Shown piece by piece: positions 1 through 8,330 of a stretch of DNA of 34,614 bases (positions are counted from its first letter, which is position 1; each line of letters opens with the position of its first letter). Below the pieces are notes generated by a model. That model made no database searches. It was not told where the DNA came from and worked only from the letters and a program-made list of their open reading frames with translations. The stretch covers positions 1 through 34,614 of the forward strand of contig JAKOVR010000195.1 in NCBI GenBank assembly GCA_029782025.1, read 5' to 3'. The translations under genes and the position numbers were made by a program. The DNA comes from Actinomycetes bacterium. GTDB lineage: Bacteria; Actinomycetota; Acidimicrobiia; Acidimicrobiales; Acidimicrobilacustridaceae.

Positions 1-408
1 GGGCCGCTGGGCCTCGTCGGTGTCGACGCTCCCGCCGGTGTCCATCCCGATCTGGTCGATCCGCGTGATCTGCCCCGTGGAGCGGTCGAGCACGAACACC
101 CCGTCCGGCCCCTGCACCACCTGCAGGTCGTCGCCGGCCGCGCCTTGGAACCGCATCTCGAAGGTCGGGGTGCCGGTGGCGCCGTCGACGAGGGCGATCG
201 ACCCCCGCGCATCGTTGGTCAGCCAGGCCCGCCCGTCGAGGAACGGGAACACGCGGGTGGCGTTGCCGGTGCCCACGAGGCCGCCGACGGCGGCGAGGAC
301 CGCCAGCGCGGCCACGCCCAGGGTCACCACCCCCGCGCTGGACCGACCCCGCCGCCGCGGCGCGCCGGCGCCCGGGACGGGGTGGGATCCTTCGGCGGGC
401 ACGGTCAC
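1..408 (-). CDS. membrane-anchored protein, probable beta-propeller ectodomain, partial
   Basis: An open frame of 136 codons runs off the left edge, so the C-terminus is missing. It starts at GTG 408 with an AGGAG ribosome site at 416-420, seven bases upstream. The first 25 residues are basic and proline-rich, followed by one hydrophobic segment at about residues 26-48, so an N-terminal signal anchor with the rest outside the cell is likely. The visible ectodomain has short strand-like units such as GSIALVDGATGTPTFEMRF and DGVFVLDRSTGQITRID, which resemble blades of a YncE or PQQ-like propeller. It diverges from the sigma factor and FHA-EccC genes. Large surface proteins with propeller domains are often found beside FHA-FtsK loci in actinobacteria, so a secretion-linked role is possible but not shown. 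Confidence 0.7.
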   Translation of the reverse strand, partial: MTVPAEGSHPVPGAGAPRRRGRSSAGVVTLGVAALAVLAAVGGLVGTGNATRVFPFLDGRAWLTNDARGSIALVDGATGTPTFEMRFQGAAGDDLQVVQGPDGVFVLDRSTGQITRIDQIGMDTGGSVDTDEAQRP

Positions 409-472
409 GACAGGGCTCCTCGGGCGGTGGGGCGGGCCACCCCGGCGGCGCCTCGGTCCCTGCCCGTGCCGT

Positions 473-478
473 AGGGTA
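473..478 (-). promoter_or_regulatory. -10-like box for the leftward membrane protein
   Basis: On the minus strand TACCCT lies about 65 bases upstream of GTG 408, giving a leader of roughly 55-60 bases. The same place reads TAGGGT on the plus strand (472-477), so it could also serve the rightward sigma gene. No clear -35 element is seen. Confidence 0.3.
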
Positions 479-495
479 GGCCGCGGTCGCGGCCC
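479..495. repeat. dyad repeat, copy 1 of 2 (operator candidate)
   Basis: GGCCGCGGTCGCGGCCC, in which GGCCGCG and CGCGGCC are reverse complements around a central GT. An identical 17-base copy lies at 614-630. Both are in the divergent intergenic region between the membrane protein and the sigma factor, as expected for paired operator sites. Confidence 0.5.
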
Positions 496-613
496 CGGTG
501 GGCCGGTGACCGGTGGAGGGCGGGATCGGGGCGAAAGAAGGGCACGGTGCGAGCTCGATGATGCGACGGGGACGGGCGGACGCCGGTGTCCCGACGCTCC
601 GACGTGAGCCAAC

Positions 614-630
614 GGCCGCGGTCGCGGCCC
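614..630. repeat. dyad repeat, copy 2 of 2 (operator candidate)
   Basis: This is the second exact copy of the 17-base dyad at 479-495, 135 bases away and 44 bases before the sigma-factor start. No coding capacity is evident in this region (409-673), so the pair probably has a regulatory or structural role. Confidence 0.5.
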
Positions 631-673
631 GTGACGCCACGGCGGCCGTGCCATCGGTCACGGCGGGAGCGCG

Positions 674-1342
674 GTGACCGGCGCCGAGCCCCGGCCGTGG
701 CCGGCCGGTCCGCCCCTGCCCGTCGATCCACGACCGGTCCCGCTCGAGGCGATGGTGCCCGAACAAGCGCTCATCGCCCGGGCCCAGCGGGGCGACGCCG
801 ACGCCCGCCGCGAGCTCTACGAGACCAACGTCGCGATGGTCTACTCCTTCGTGGCCAAGCGGATCGGCCGTGACCGGGCCGACGACATCACCGCCGAGGT
901 GTTCACCAAGGCCTTCGAGCGGCTCGACCGGTTCGAGTGGCGCGGCATCCCGCTGCGGTCCTGGCTCCTGCGGATCGCCTTCAACGAGGTGGTCGGGACC
1001 TCTCGCCGGCAGGCCCACGAGGCCATCGACGTCGACACCGATGATCTCGACCGGGCCGGTCGCCCGGGCACCGACCGCGATGCCGCCGACCAGCTGGTCG
1101 ACGCCCTCGACGCCTCCGACACCGTGCTCGCGGCCCTCACCGGACTGCCGGCCCGCCAGCGCGCCGCGGTCGAGCTGCGCTACCTCCGGGGGCTGTCGGT
1201 GGCCGAGGTCGGCGTGGCCCTCGACCTCGGCGACGAGGCGGTCCGCGCCCTGACCTACCGCGCTCTCCGGTCCCTGCGCGCCGCCCTCGCCACGGCCGCG
1301 TCCCGCGACCCGGCGGCGTCCCCCGAGCCGGGGTCCCCGTAG
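674..1342 (+). CDS. ECF-type RNA polymerase sigma factor
   Basis: The 222-residue product has sigma-70 region 2 at about residues 48-110 (core YSFVAKRIG, DDITAEVFTKAFERL, then the aromatic WLLRIAFNEV segment). Region 4 lies at about 157-205, with LPARQRAAVELRYLRGLSVAEV and a recognition helix near DEAVRALTYRALRSLR. There is no region 3, as in extracytoplasmic-function sigma factors. The start at GTG 674 has GGGAG at 665-669 with a short spacer. ATG 752 would give 196 residues, closer to the family norm, so the start is uncertain. No anti-sigma gene is adjacent. The stop codon lies 11 bases before eccC, and its TAG is also the first half of the -10 box proposed for eccC. A role in controlling the secretion locus is inferred from position only. 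Confidence 0.85.
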   Translation: MTGAEPRPWPAGPPLPVDPRPVPLEAMVPEQALIARAQRGDADARRELYETNVAMVYSFVAKRIGRDRADDITAEVFTKAFERLDRFEWRGIPLRSWLLRIAFNEVVGTSRRQAHEAIDVDTDDLDRAGRPGTDRDAADQLVDALDASDTVLAALTGLPARQRAAVELRYLRGLSVAEVGVALDLGDEAVRALTYRALRSLRAALATAASRDPAASPEPGSP

Positions 1343-1345
1343 ACT
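1340..1345 (+). promoter_or_regulatory. -10 box of eccC, overlapping the sigma stop codon
   Basis: TAGACT is followed by eight bases and then GTG 1354, the spacing expected when transcription starts at the start codon itself (leaderless). No Shine-Dalgarno sequence precedes GTG 1354. The TAG of the box is the stop codon of the sigma gene. Confidence 0.5.
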
Positions 1346-1353
1346 CCCGCTCC

Positions 1354-4300
1354 GTGGAACTGGCTGTCCTCGTCGCCCGTCCCGGCGAGCCGCCGGCCCA
1401 GTCCCGCGCGTACCGGCTCGACGTCGACCCCGACACGCCCGGGCACCAGCTGATCGAGGCCCTCGAGCAGGCGGTCGGCGTCCCCGTGCGGTCCCACCAC
1501 TGCTGGATCGAGCGCACCCGCACGGCCGTGCAACCCGGCGAGGCTGTGCGCCACGCCCACCTCCACGCCGGCGACCGCCTCGTCCTGGCCCGGCCGGAGA
1601 CGCCGCCGCCGTGGGCCAACCGCGACGCCACCGTGGTCGCCCATCCCTTCGAGCTGCTCGTGGTGGGCGGGCCGCTGGCCGGGCTGCGGGTCCCGCTCCG
1701 ACCGGGCCGACACATCCTCGGGCGCGACCCGAGCTGCGACGTGCGCCTCGACGACGACCAGGCCTCCCGCCAGCACGTCGAGCTGCACGTCGCCGACGGG
1801 GCCGTGCACATCCGCGACCTCGGGTCGACCAACGGCACGGTCGTCGACGGCCGAGCCCTCCCGTCCGGGGCCGATCCGGCGGAGACGCCCTCGCCCCTCC
1901 GCCCCGGGCAGGTGGTCGAGATCGGCGCCACCCTCTTCTCGGTCGAGCCGGCTGCCCTCGACGACCAGCGCCACGCCCAGCTGCACGAGGTCGACGGCGG
2001 CCTCGCCTTCAACCGACCGCCCCGCGTGCACCGGGCCCGCATCGACCCGACCGTCCGGATCCCTCTCGCCCCCACGCCGCCGTTCCGGCGCAAGTTCCCT
2101 ATCAGCGCCGCCATCGTGCCCGTGGCGATGGGCCTGGTGCTGTACCTCGTGATGCAGAGCCCGGTCATGCTGCTGTTCTGCGCCATGGGCCCGGTGATGA
2201 TGGGCTTCTCCCTCTTCGAGGACCGCCGGGGTGGCCACAAGGAGTTCCGGGCCGCCACCGCCGCCTTCGACGAGGAGCTGGCCGGGCTCGACCAGCGGGC
2301 CACGGCCCTCCACGACCAGCTGGTGCGGGCGCGGCGCGACGACGCCCCGAGCCCGGCCCACCTGCTCGACCGGGCCGCCAACCGACGGCCCGAGCTGTGG
2401 GAGCGGCGCCCGACCGACGCCGACTTCCTGGTGCTGCGCGTCGGCGTGTCCGACATGCCGGCCCAGCTCCAGTTCGAAGGCGGTTCGGCCGAGAGCCCCG
2501 ACCCCACGCTCCAGGCTCGCCTGGACGCCCTCGTCGCCGAGCACCGCACCGACCCCGATGTGCCGGTCGACGTCGACCTGCGCACCATCGGCGTGCTCGG
2601 GGTGGCCGGGCCGCCGGCCGAGCGGGAGAGCCTCCTGCGCTGGCTGGTGCTCCAGGCTGCCATCCTCGACTCCCCCCGCGACCTGGCCATCGTGGTGCTG
2701 GCCCCGGCCGACCAGGCCGACCAGTGGGAGTTCACCAAGTGGCTGCCCCACACCACGACCCTCTTCGCCGGCATCCCCGGCGCCCGGGGCGTGGCCAGCC
2801 AGCCCGACGACGTCCGCGTCCTCTTCCAGGCCGTCGACGACCTCCTCACCCAGCGCACGATCGAAGCCGAACGCCGCCTCGGCTTCGGCGACATCCTGTG
2901 GGCCCCCCACGTGCTGGTGGTGATCCCGGGCGAGCTCCAGATCCCGCGCCCCTCCCTCAGCCGGGTGCTCAGCACCGGCCCCGGCTTCGGGATCAGCGTG
3001 CTGGTCGGCGCCGGCACGGCGGAGTACCTGCCCGGCGAGTGCCGCGCCGTCGTCCGCATCGGTCAGTACGCCAACGACTGGGCCGTCACCGTGGCCGCCA
3101 CCGGCGACACCATCCCCGGCATCGTCGGCGACCTCGTCGCCCTCCCCGCCGCCACCCGTGCCGCCCTCGACCTGGCGCCGATGCGCGACGTGTCGGCCGC
3201 GTCGGCCACCGGCGACGTGCCCCGCCAGGTCCTGCTCCTCGACGTGCTCGAGCTCGACCCTCTCTCCACCGACGCCGTTCGCCGCCGGTGGGACGCCCAC
3301 CGCGACGATCCCGGCCTCGGCGCCCCGATCGGCGTCGGTCCGGCCGGGCCGGTGGTGGTCGACCTCCGGCGCGACGGTCCCCACGGCCTCACCGCCGGCA
3401 CCACCGGCGCCGGCAAGAGCGAGCTGCTGCAGAGCTACGTCGCCGCCCTCGCCGCCACCTACCCCGCCTCCAAGCTCACCTTCGTCCTCGTCGACTACAA
3501 GGGCGGTGCGGCGTTCAAGGACTGCGTCGACCTCCCCCACACGGTCGGGTTCTTCACCGACCTCGACCCCCACCTGGCCCAGCGGGCGCTGGTGTCGCTC
3601 AACGCCGAGCTGCGCCGCCGGGAGCACATCCTCGGCGAGCACGGGGCCAAGGACCTGATCGACCTTGAGCGCAAGGCACCCGACCACGCCCCGGCCAACC
3701 TGTTCATCGTCTTCGACGAGTTCGCCTTCCTCAAGAAGGAGGTGCCCGAGTTCGTCGCCGGCGTGATCGACATCGCCCAGCGGGGCCGGTCCCTCGGCGT
3801 GCACCTCATGCTGGCCACGCAGCGCCCGAGCGGCGTCGTCGACGACCACATCCGGGCCAACACCAACCTGCGCATCGCCCTGCGCATCGCCGACGAGGTC
3901 GACTCCAACGACGTGCTCGACCGGCCCGACGCCGCCCACATCCCCAAGGGCCTCCCGGGGCGGGCCTATGTCCGCACCGGGCACAGCGACGTCACGGTGG
4001 TGCAGGCCGCCTACGGCGGGGCGGTGTCCGGCGCGGCCGAGCACGCCCCGACGCGCGTCGTCCCCTTCGCCTTCACCTCCGGGCTGGGCGGCGGGCGGGG
4101 CGGCGCGGGGTCCGGCGGCGCCGGGGGCGGGCAGGGCGACGGCGACGAGGACGAGCGGCCGACCGACCTGCAGCGCCTCGTGGCCTGCATCCGGCGGGCC
4201 CACGCCGAGGCCGGCATCCCCGACCAGCCCCACCCGTGGCTCCCGCCCCTCGACCCGACGGTCGAGCTCGGGGGCCTCGCCGCCGCCCACCCGGTGCCGG

Positions 4301-5817
4301 CCGGCGCCACCGAGCTGGCCGCCGTGCTCGGGCTGGCCGACGTGCCCGAAGCCCAGACGGTGCGGCCCTGGGTGCTCGACCTCGGCGCCACCGGCCACCT
4401 CCTCGTCTACGGAACCGGCGGCTCGGGCAAGACGACCCTCCTGCGGTCGATCGCCGCCGGGCTGGCCAGCCGGCTGTGGCCGTCGGACCTCCAGCTCTAC
4501 GTGCTCGACTACGCGTCGCGGGGCCTGCGCTCGCTCGATGCCCTCCCCCACGTGGGCGCGGTCATCAACGCCGACGAGCTCGAGCGCACCGAGCGCCTCT
4601 TCACGATGCTCGAGGCGCTGGTGGGGGAGCGCAAGGCCCGGCTCGGGGCCGTCGGCGCCTCGTCGCTCGTGGAGTACCGCCGCCTCCACGGCGCGGACAT
4701 CCCGTACGTGGTCCTGCTGCTCGACGGCTTCGCCGGATTCTCGTCGGTGTTCACCGGCGTCGACCACGGCGCCCTGCTCGAATCGATCGGGCGGCTCGTG
4801 GCCGATGGCCGCAGCGTCGGCGTCCATGTGGTGGTCACCGCCGACCGGCGCAACGCCATCCCGTCGAACCTCTCGGGTGTGATCGCGTCACGGCTCGTGC
4901 TGCGCATGGCCGACGCCGACGAGTACGCCACCCTCGGCCTGCCCATGTCCACGGCGCAGGCCGACCTGCCGCCGGGGCGGGGGTTCGCCGACGACGGCCA
5001 CGAGGTGCAGCTGGCCGTGGTCGGCGCCGATCCATCGGGCGGGGGACAATCCGACACGGTGGCGGCGTGGGGGGCCCACCTCGCCCAGCAGGCCGCGGCC
5101 CACGGCATGCCGGCGCCGCCGCCGGTGCTCCTGCTCCCGGCCCACGTCGGGCCGACCGACGTGCCCGCCGTGACGCCCGGTCGGTGCTGCGTCGCCGTCG
5201 GCATCAGCGGCGCCACGCTCGGCCCGGCCTGGGTCGACCTCGACGACCTGCCGATGTTCATGGCGCTCGGGCCCGACCGGTCGGGCCGGTCGTCGGCACT
5301 GGAGGTCCTGGCCCGGGGCGTGTTCGACGCCCGTCCCGGCATCGAGGCCTACCTGCTGGCTCCACGACGCACCCAGCTGGCCGACCTGCCCGGGTGGACC
5401 GAGGTGGCGTCGGGGATCGACGCCTGCGACGAGCTGTCCACGGCGCTGGCCGGCGAGGTGCGGGCCCGGGCCGGCACGAACCCACCCCCGATGCTGGTGG
5501 TGGTGGACGATGGTGACGAGCTGACCGAGGGCCGGGCGTCGATGGCCATCGACGTCATCGTCAAACGGGGCCGCGACGCCGGCGTGATCCTGCTGGCGTC
5601 CAGCCAGACCCATGTGGTGCACCGGACCTTCGGCGGGTGGCTCACGGAGCTGCGCAAGAGCAAGCACGGACTGTTCCTCGCCCCCGACGTGGAGATCGAC
5701 GGGGAGCTGATGGGCACGCGCCTGCCCAACAAGACGGGCCGGACGTTCCCGCCGGGCCGCTGCTACCTCGTGCGCCGCGGGGCGGTGGACTACGTCCAGC
5801 TGGCCCGGCCGCACTGA
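1354..5817 (+). CDS. eccC: FHA-domain FtsK/SpoIIIE ATPase, type VII secretion EccC/EssC-like
   Basis: This 1487-residue protein would be the motor ATPase of a type VII secretion system at the inner membrane. Residues 1-90 form a small N-terminal domain. An FHA domain follows at about 110-170, with the GR pair at 123-124, SxxH at 138-141 and NG at 160-161. Two close membrane helices lie at about 248-290. Three FtsK-type ATPase modules follow. The first has Walker A GTTGAGKSE (682-690) and Walker B LFIVFDE (acidic pair 788-789). The second has Walker A GTGGSGKTT (1020-1028). The third has GPDRSGRSS (1306-1314), where the Walker lysine is arginine. The N-terminal FHA is typical of Firmicute EssC, whereas mycobacterial EccC lacks it. 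A glycine-rich linker lies near residue 915. The gene converges on the EF-G-like gene with only 10 bases between them. Confidence 0.9.
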   Translation: MELAVLVARPGEPPAQSRAYRLDVDPDTPGHQLIEALEQAVGVPVRSHHCWIERTRTAVQPGEAVRHAHLHAGDRLVLARPETPPPWANRDATVVAHPFELLVVGGPLAGLRVPLRPGRHILGRDPSCDVRLDDDQASRQHVELHVADGAVHIRDLGSTNGTVVDGRALPSGADPAETPSPLRPGQVVEIGATLFSVEPAALDDQRHAQLHEVDGGLAFNRPPRVHRARIDPTVRIPLAPTPPFRRKFPISAAIVPVAMGLVLYLVMQSPVMLLFCAMGPVMMGFSLFEDRRGGHKEFRAATAAFDEELAGLDQRATALHDQLVRARRDDAPSPAHLLDRAANRRPELWERRPTDADFLVLRVGVSDMPAQLQFEGGSAESPDPTLQARLDALVAEHRTDPDVPVDVDLRTIGVLGVAGPPAERESLLRWLVLQAAILDSPRDLAIVVLAPADQADQWEFTKWLPHTTTLFAGIPGARGVASQPDDVRVLFQAVDDLLTQRTIEAERRLGFGDILWAPHVLVVIPGELQIPRPSLSRVLSTGPGFGISVLVGAGTAEYLPGECRAVVRIGQYANDWAVTVAATGDTIPGIVGDLVALPAATRAALDLAPMRDVSAASATGDVPRQVLLLDVLELDPLSTDAVRRRWDAHRDDPGLGAPIGVGPAGPVVVDLRRDGPHGLTAGTTGAGKSELLQSYVAALAATYPASKLTFVLVDYKGGAAFKDCVDLPHTVGFFTDLDPHLAQRALVSLNAELRRREHILGEHGAKDLIDLERKAPDHAPANLFIVFDEFAFLKKEVPEFVAGVIDIAQRGRSLGVHLMLATQRPSGVVDDHIRANTNLRIALRIADEVDSNDVLDRPDAAHIPKGLPGRAYVRTGHSDVTVVQAAYGGAVSGAAEHAPTRVVPFAFTSGLGGGRGGAGSGGAGGGQGDGDEDERPTDLQRLVACIRRAHAEAGIPDQPHPWLPPLDPTVELGGLAAAHPVPAGATELAAVLGLADVPEAQTVRPWVLDLGATGHLLVYGTGGSGKTTLLRSIAAGLASRLWPSDLQLYVLDYASRGLRSLDALPHVGAVINADELERTERLFTMLEALVGERKARLGAVGASSLVEYRRLHGADIPYVVLLLDGFAGFSSVFTGVDHGALLESIGRLVADGRSVGVHVVVTADRRNAIPSNLSGVIASRLVLRMADADEYATLGLPMSTAQADLPPGRGFADDGHEVQLAVVGADPSGGGQSDTVAAWGAHLAQQAAAHGMPAPPPVLLLPAHVGPTDVPAVTPGRCCVAVGISGATLGPAWVDLDDLPMFMALGPDRSGRSSALEVLARGVFDARPGIEAYLLAPRRTQLADLPGWTEVASGIDACDELSTALAGEVRARAGTNPPPMLVVVDDGDELTEGRASMAIDVIVKRGRDAGVILLASSQTHVVHRTFGGWLTELRKSKHGLFLAPDVEIDGELMGTRLPNKTGRTFPPGRCYLVRRGAVDYVQLARPH

Positions 5818-5827
5818 GCCCGGGCCG

Positions 5828-7840
5828 CTACCGCTCGGCCGGCGCCGGCACCAGGTGGGCGGGCACCACGTCGTAGCGGCTCGGCGCCTCGGCGAAGCTG
5901 CCCCGACCGGCGGTGAGGGAACGCAGCTCCACGGCGTAGCGGACCAGTTCGGCCGCCGGCACCTCGGCCCGCACCGCCTGCTCGCCGTACCCGCCGGCCG
6001 CCGGTTCGGCGCCGAGCACCCGACCCCGCCGGGCGGTGATGTCGCCCATCACGTCGCCCTGGAGCTCCGAGGGCACGGTGACGGTGAGGTGGGAGATGGG
6101 CTCGAGCACCACCGGCGCAGCGTCGGCCATCGCCGCCCGGAAGGCCAGCCGGGCCGCCGCCTTGAAGCTCGCCTCCGAGGAGTCGACGGCGTGGAACTTG
6201 CCGTCGAGGAGCTCCACCCGCACATCGACCACGGGGAAGCCGGCCACGCCCCCTTCGGCCATCGTCTCCTCCACGCCCTTCTGCACCGCGGGGATGAACT
6301 GCCGGGGGATGGCGCCCCCGACGATACGGTCGACGAACTCGAAGCCGGCGCCCCGTTCGAGCGGCGACAGCCGGAGGACGCACACACCGAACTGCCCGTG
6401 CCCTCCCGTCTGCTTCTTGTAGCGCCCCTCGGCCTCGGCCGAGCCGGTGACCGTCTCCCGGTAGGCCACCCGCACGGGCTCGGTCTCGACGGCCACGCCG
6501 TAGCGGCGGGCCAGCTTCTCCAGGGCCACCTGCACGTGGGTCTCGCCCTGGCCGGCGAGGAGGGTCTGGTGCGTCTCGTCGTGGCGCACGACGCTGAGCG
6601 CGGGGTCCTCCTCCACCAGGCGGTGGAGGCCGGTGGCGAGCTTGTCGTCGTCGGCCTGGGTGCGGGGTCGCACGCCCACGGCGAAGACCGGGGCGGGCGG
6701 GGCGAGCACCGGGAGATCGAGAGCATCGACGGCGGCGCCGGCCGGGGAAAGCAGGTCACCGGTGGCGGTGTCGGCCAGCTTGGCCACGGCCGCGATGTCG
6801 CCGGCCACGACCCGGTCGACCGGCACCTGGTCGCGGCCCCGGAAGGTGACGAGGCTGTGGAGACGCTCGTCCTTGCCCGACCGGCGGTTCACGAGGTGGT
6901 CGTCAGCCGACAGGGTGCCGCTCAGGACCTTGAAGACGTTGACCCGACCGACGAAGGCGTCGGCCACGGTGCGGAACACGAAGAGCGACGTGGGGCCGGC
7001 GGGGTCGACCGCCGGCGCGGGGGCGAGCTCGCAGATGAACGTGGCCAGGCGGTCGACGGCCACGCCGGTGGTGGCCGACCCGCACAGCACCGGGTAGGCG
7101 GTGCCGGCCGCCACGGTCCGCGCCAGGGTGTGCTCCAGCTCCGTCGGCGAGGGCTCCTCCCCCTCGAGGTAGTGCTCGAGCAGCTCCTCGTCGACCATCA
7201 CGATGTCCTCGACCAGGTGGTCGTGGACCTCGTGCTCGTGGGCGGCCAGCTCCTCGGGTATCGCCGCGGGCTCGGCCGTGCCGTGGTCGTAGACGAACGC
7301 CGACTCGGTGAGCAGATCGGCCACGCCGTGGAACCCGGCCTCCGCGCCGATGGCGAGCTCCAACGGCTCGAACCCGCCGCCCAGGCGCTCCTGGAGTTCG
7401 CCCAGGGTGCGCTCGAAGTCGGCCCGGTCGCGGTCGAGCTTGTTGACGAACACCATCCGGGGGAGGCCCCGCTCGGCCGCCTCCCGCCAGTAGCGCTCGG
7501 TCTGGACCTCCACCCCGTCGACCGCGCTCACCACGAAGACGACGAGGTCGGCCACCGCCATCGCCGCCCGCACCTCGTGGGCGACGTCGGGGTACCCGGG
7601 GGTGTCGATGAGGTTGATGCGGTGGCCCTGCCAGTCGAACGGCGCGAACGCGAGCGAGAGGGAGAACCCGCGGGCCTGCTCCTCCGGCTCGGTGTCGCAC
7701 ACCGTGGTGCCGTCCTCGACCCGCCCTCGCCGGGGCACCACCCCGGCCAGGTGGAGGAGCGCTTCGGCCAGCGTCGTCTTGCCCGCGCCCTGGTGACCCA
7801 CGAGGGCGACGGTGCGGATCCGGTCGGTGGTGACGGGCAT
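5828..7840 (-). CDS. elongation factor G-like translational GTPase (EF-G2 type)
   Basis: The 670-residue protein belongs to the EF-G family but is shorter than classical EF-G of about 700. G-domain motifs are GHQGAGKT (15-22), RGFSLS (57-62), DTPGYPD (79-85) and NKLD (133-136). The catalytic histidine of the usual DTPGHVD motif is tyrosine at residue 83. The switch I sequence lacks the normal RGITI threonine and has serine instead. Domains II-V follow, including a domain IV-like stretch (KQTGGHGQFGVC). It resembles the second EF-G of actinobacteria (FusA2/EF-G2), whose role is poorly defined. GAGAGG precedes the two possible starts. ATG 7840 has a six-base spacer and is preferred over ATG 7846. 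It follows the DcrB-like gene by 10 bases and is probably co-transcribed with it. Confidence 0.88.
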   Translation of the reverse strand: MPVTTDRIRTVALVGHQGAGKTTLAEALLHLAGVVPRRGRVEDGTTVCDTEPEEQARGFSLSLAFAPFDWQGHRINLIDTPGYPDVAHEVRAAMAVADLVVFVVSAVDGVEVQTERYWREAAERGLPRMVFVNKLDRDRADFERTLGELQERLGGGFEPLELAIGAEAGFHGVADLLTESAFVYDHGTAEPAAIPEELAAHEHEVHDHLVEDIVMVDEELLEHYLEGEEPSPTELEHTLARTVAAGTAYPVLCGSATTGVAVDRLATFICELAPAPAVDPAGPTSLFVFRTVADAFVGRVNVFKVLSGTLSADDHLVNRRSGKDERLHSLVTFRGRDQVPVDRVVAGDIAAVAKLADTATGDLLSPAGAAVDALDLPVLAPPAPVFAVGVRPRTQADDDKLATGLHRLVEEDPALSVVRHDETHQTLLAGQGETHVQVALEKLARRYGVAVETEPVRVAYRETVTGSAEAEGRYKKQTGGHGQFGVCVLRLSPLERGAGFEFVDRIVGGAIPRQFIPAVQKGVEETMAEGGVAGFPVVDVRVELLDGKFHAVDSSEASFKAAARLAFRAAMADAAPVVLEPISHLTVTVPSELQGDVMGDITARRGRVLGAEPAAGGYGEQAVRAEVPAAELVRYAVELRSLTAGRGSFAEAPSRYDVVPAHLVPAPAER

Positions 7841-7850
7841 GGGCATCCTC

Positions 7851-8330
7851 TCAGGACAGGCGGATCGACCCGAAGCAGTCGCGGAACACCGGCTCGTAGG
7901 TGCCCAGCCCGTCGGCCGCGGTGGTGCCGTGGAACTGCAGCGCGTATCGGACGTCGGGATCCGAGGTCGGCACCACCAGCACTCCTTGGAGCTGGGCCAC
8001 TGGGAAGTCGGCGTGCTCGGGCTGGAAGGTGAGCAGGCGGAGCTCGGCTTCGAGCCCGGCCACGGTGGCGGTCTCGGCCTGCACCACTTCGGCCCCGGGG
8101 TAGTCGGCCTGGGTCTTGGCCACGAGCAGATCGGCCACCTCCGCCGCCGGGTGGTCGTGCACGACCTTGGTGAGCACGACCACGACGTTGGACCGGAAGT
8201 GCTCCGGCGACGCGGGATCCGAGGCACAGATGGCGGCCGCGGCCGAGGAGAATGGCTCCCACCCGTCGGGGAGGGTGAGCGCGAACGCCGGCGGGCCGGG
8301 GAAGGTGTCGCTCGGGTAGCGGAAGTCCAT
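7851..8330 (-). CDS. DcrB/LpqN-like domain protein
   Basis: The 159-residue protein has no signal peptide or membrane helix. Its layout (an early LPDGWEPF strand-turn, a helical stretch around AAAEVADLLVAKTQADYPG, alternating strands with RLLTFQPE and GVLVVPT, and a final FGSIRLS strand) matches the MOG1/PsbP/DcrB fold that includes LpqN/LpqT and DUF1795 proteins. That assignment rests on pattern only. AGGAG at 8336-8340 lies five bases before ATG 8330. This ATG overlaps the TGA of the preceding 604-residue gene (shared A at 8330), so translation is probably coupled. Its place just after a putative type VII substrate suggests a helper or chaperone role, which is inference. Confidence 0.75.
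   Translation of the reverse strand: MDFRYPSDTFPGPPAFALTLPDGWEPFSSAAAAICASDPASPEHFRSNVVVVLTKVVHDHPAAEVADLLVAKTQADYPGAEVVQAETATVAGLEAELRLLTFQPEHADFPVAQLQGVLVVPTSDPDVRYALQFHGTTAADGLGTYEPVFRDCFGSIRLS

Noticed and set aside
586..873. 95-codon frame overlapping the sigma-factor start
   Set aside because: Arginine-rich and without motif, while the overlapping frame encodes a clear sigma factor.
1255..4827. 1190-codon open frame antisense to eccC
   Set aside because: Very long antisense frames are common in DNA this GC-rich. Its composition is skewed to Gly, Val, Arg and Glu, with no domain, while the opposite strand encodes clear FHA and FtsK motifs.
5819..5826. GCCCGGGC palindrome between the eccC and EF-G-like stop codons
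   Set aside because: Eight-base GC palindromes are expected by chance in this sequence and it is too short to act as a terminator alone.
7847..8227. Upstream extension of the EF-G-like frame
   Set aside because: The extension overlaps the DcrB-like gene in another frame and is Ser/Pro/Thr-rich. The ribosome site at 7847-7852 supports a start at 7840.
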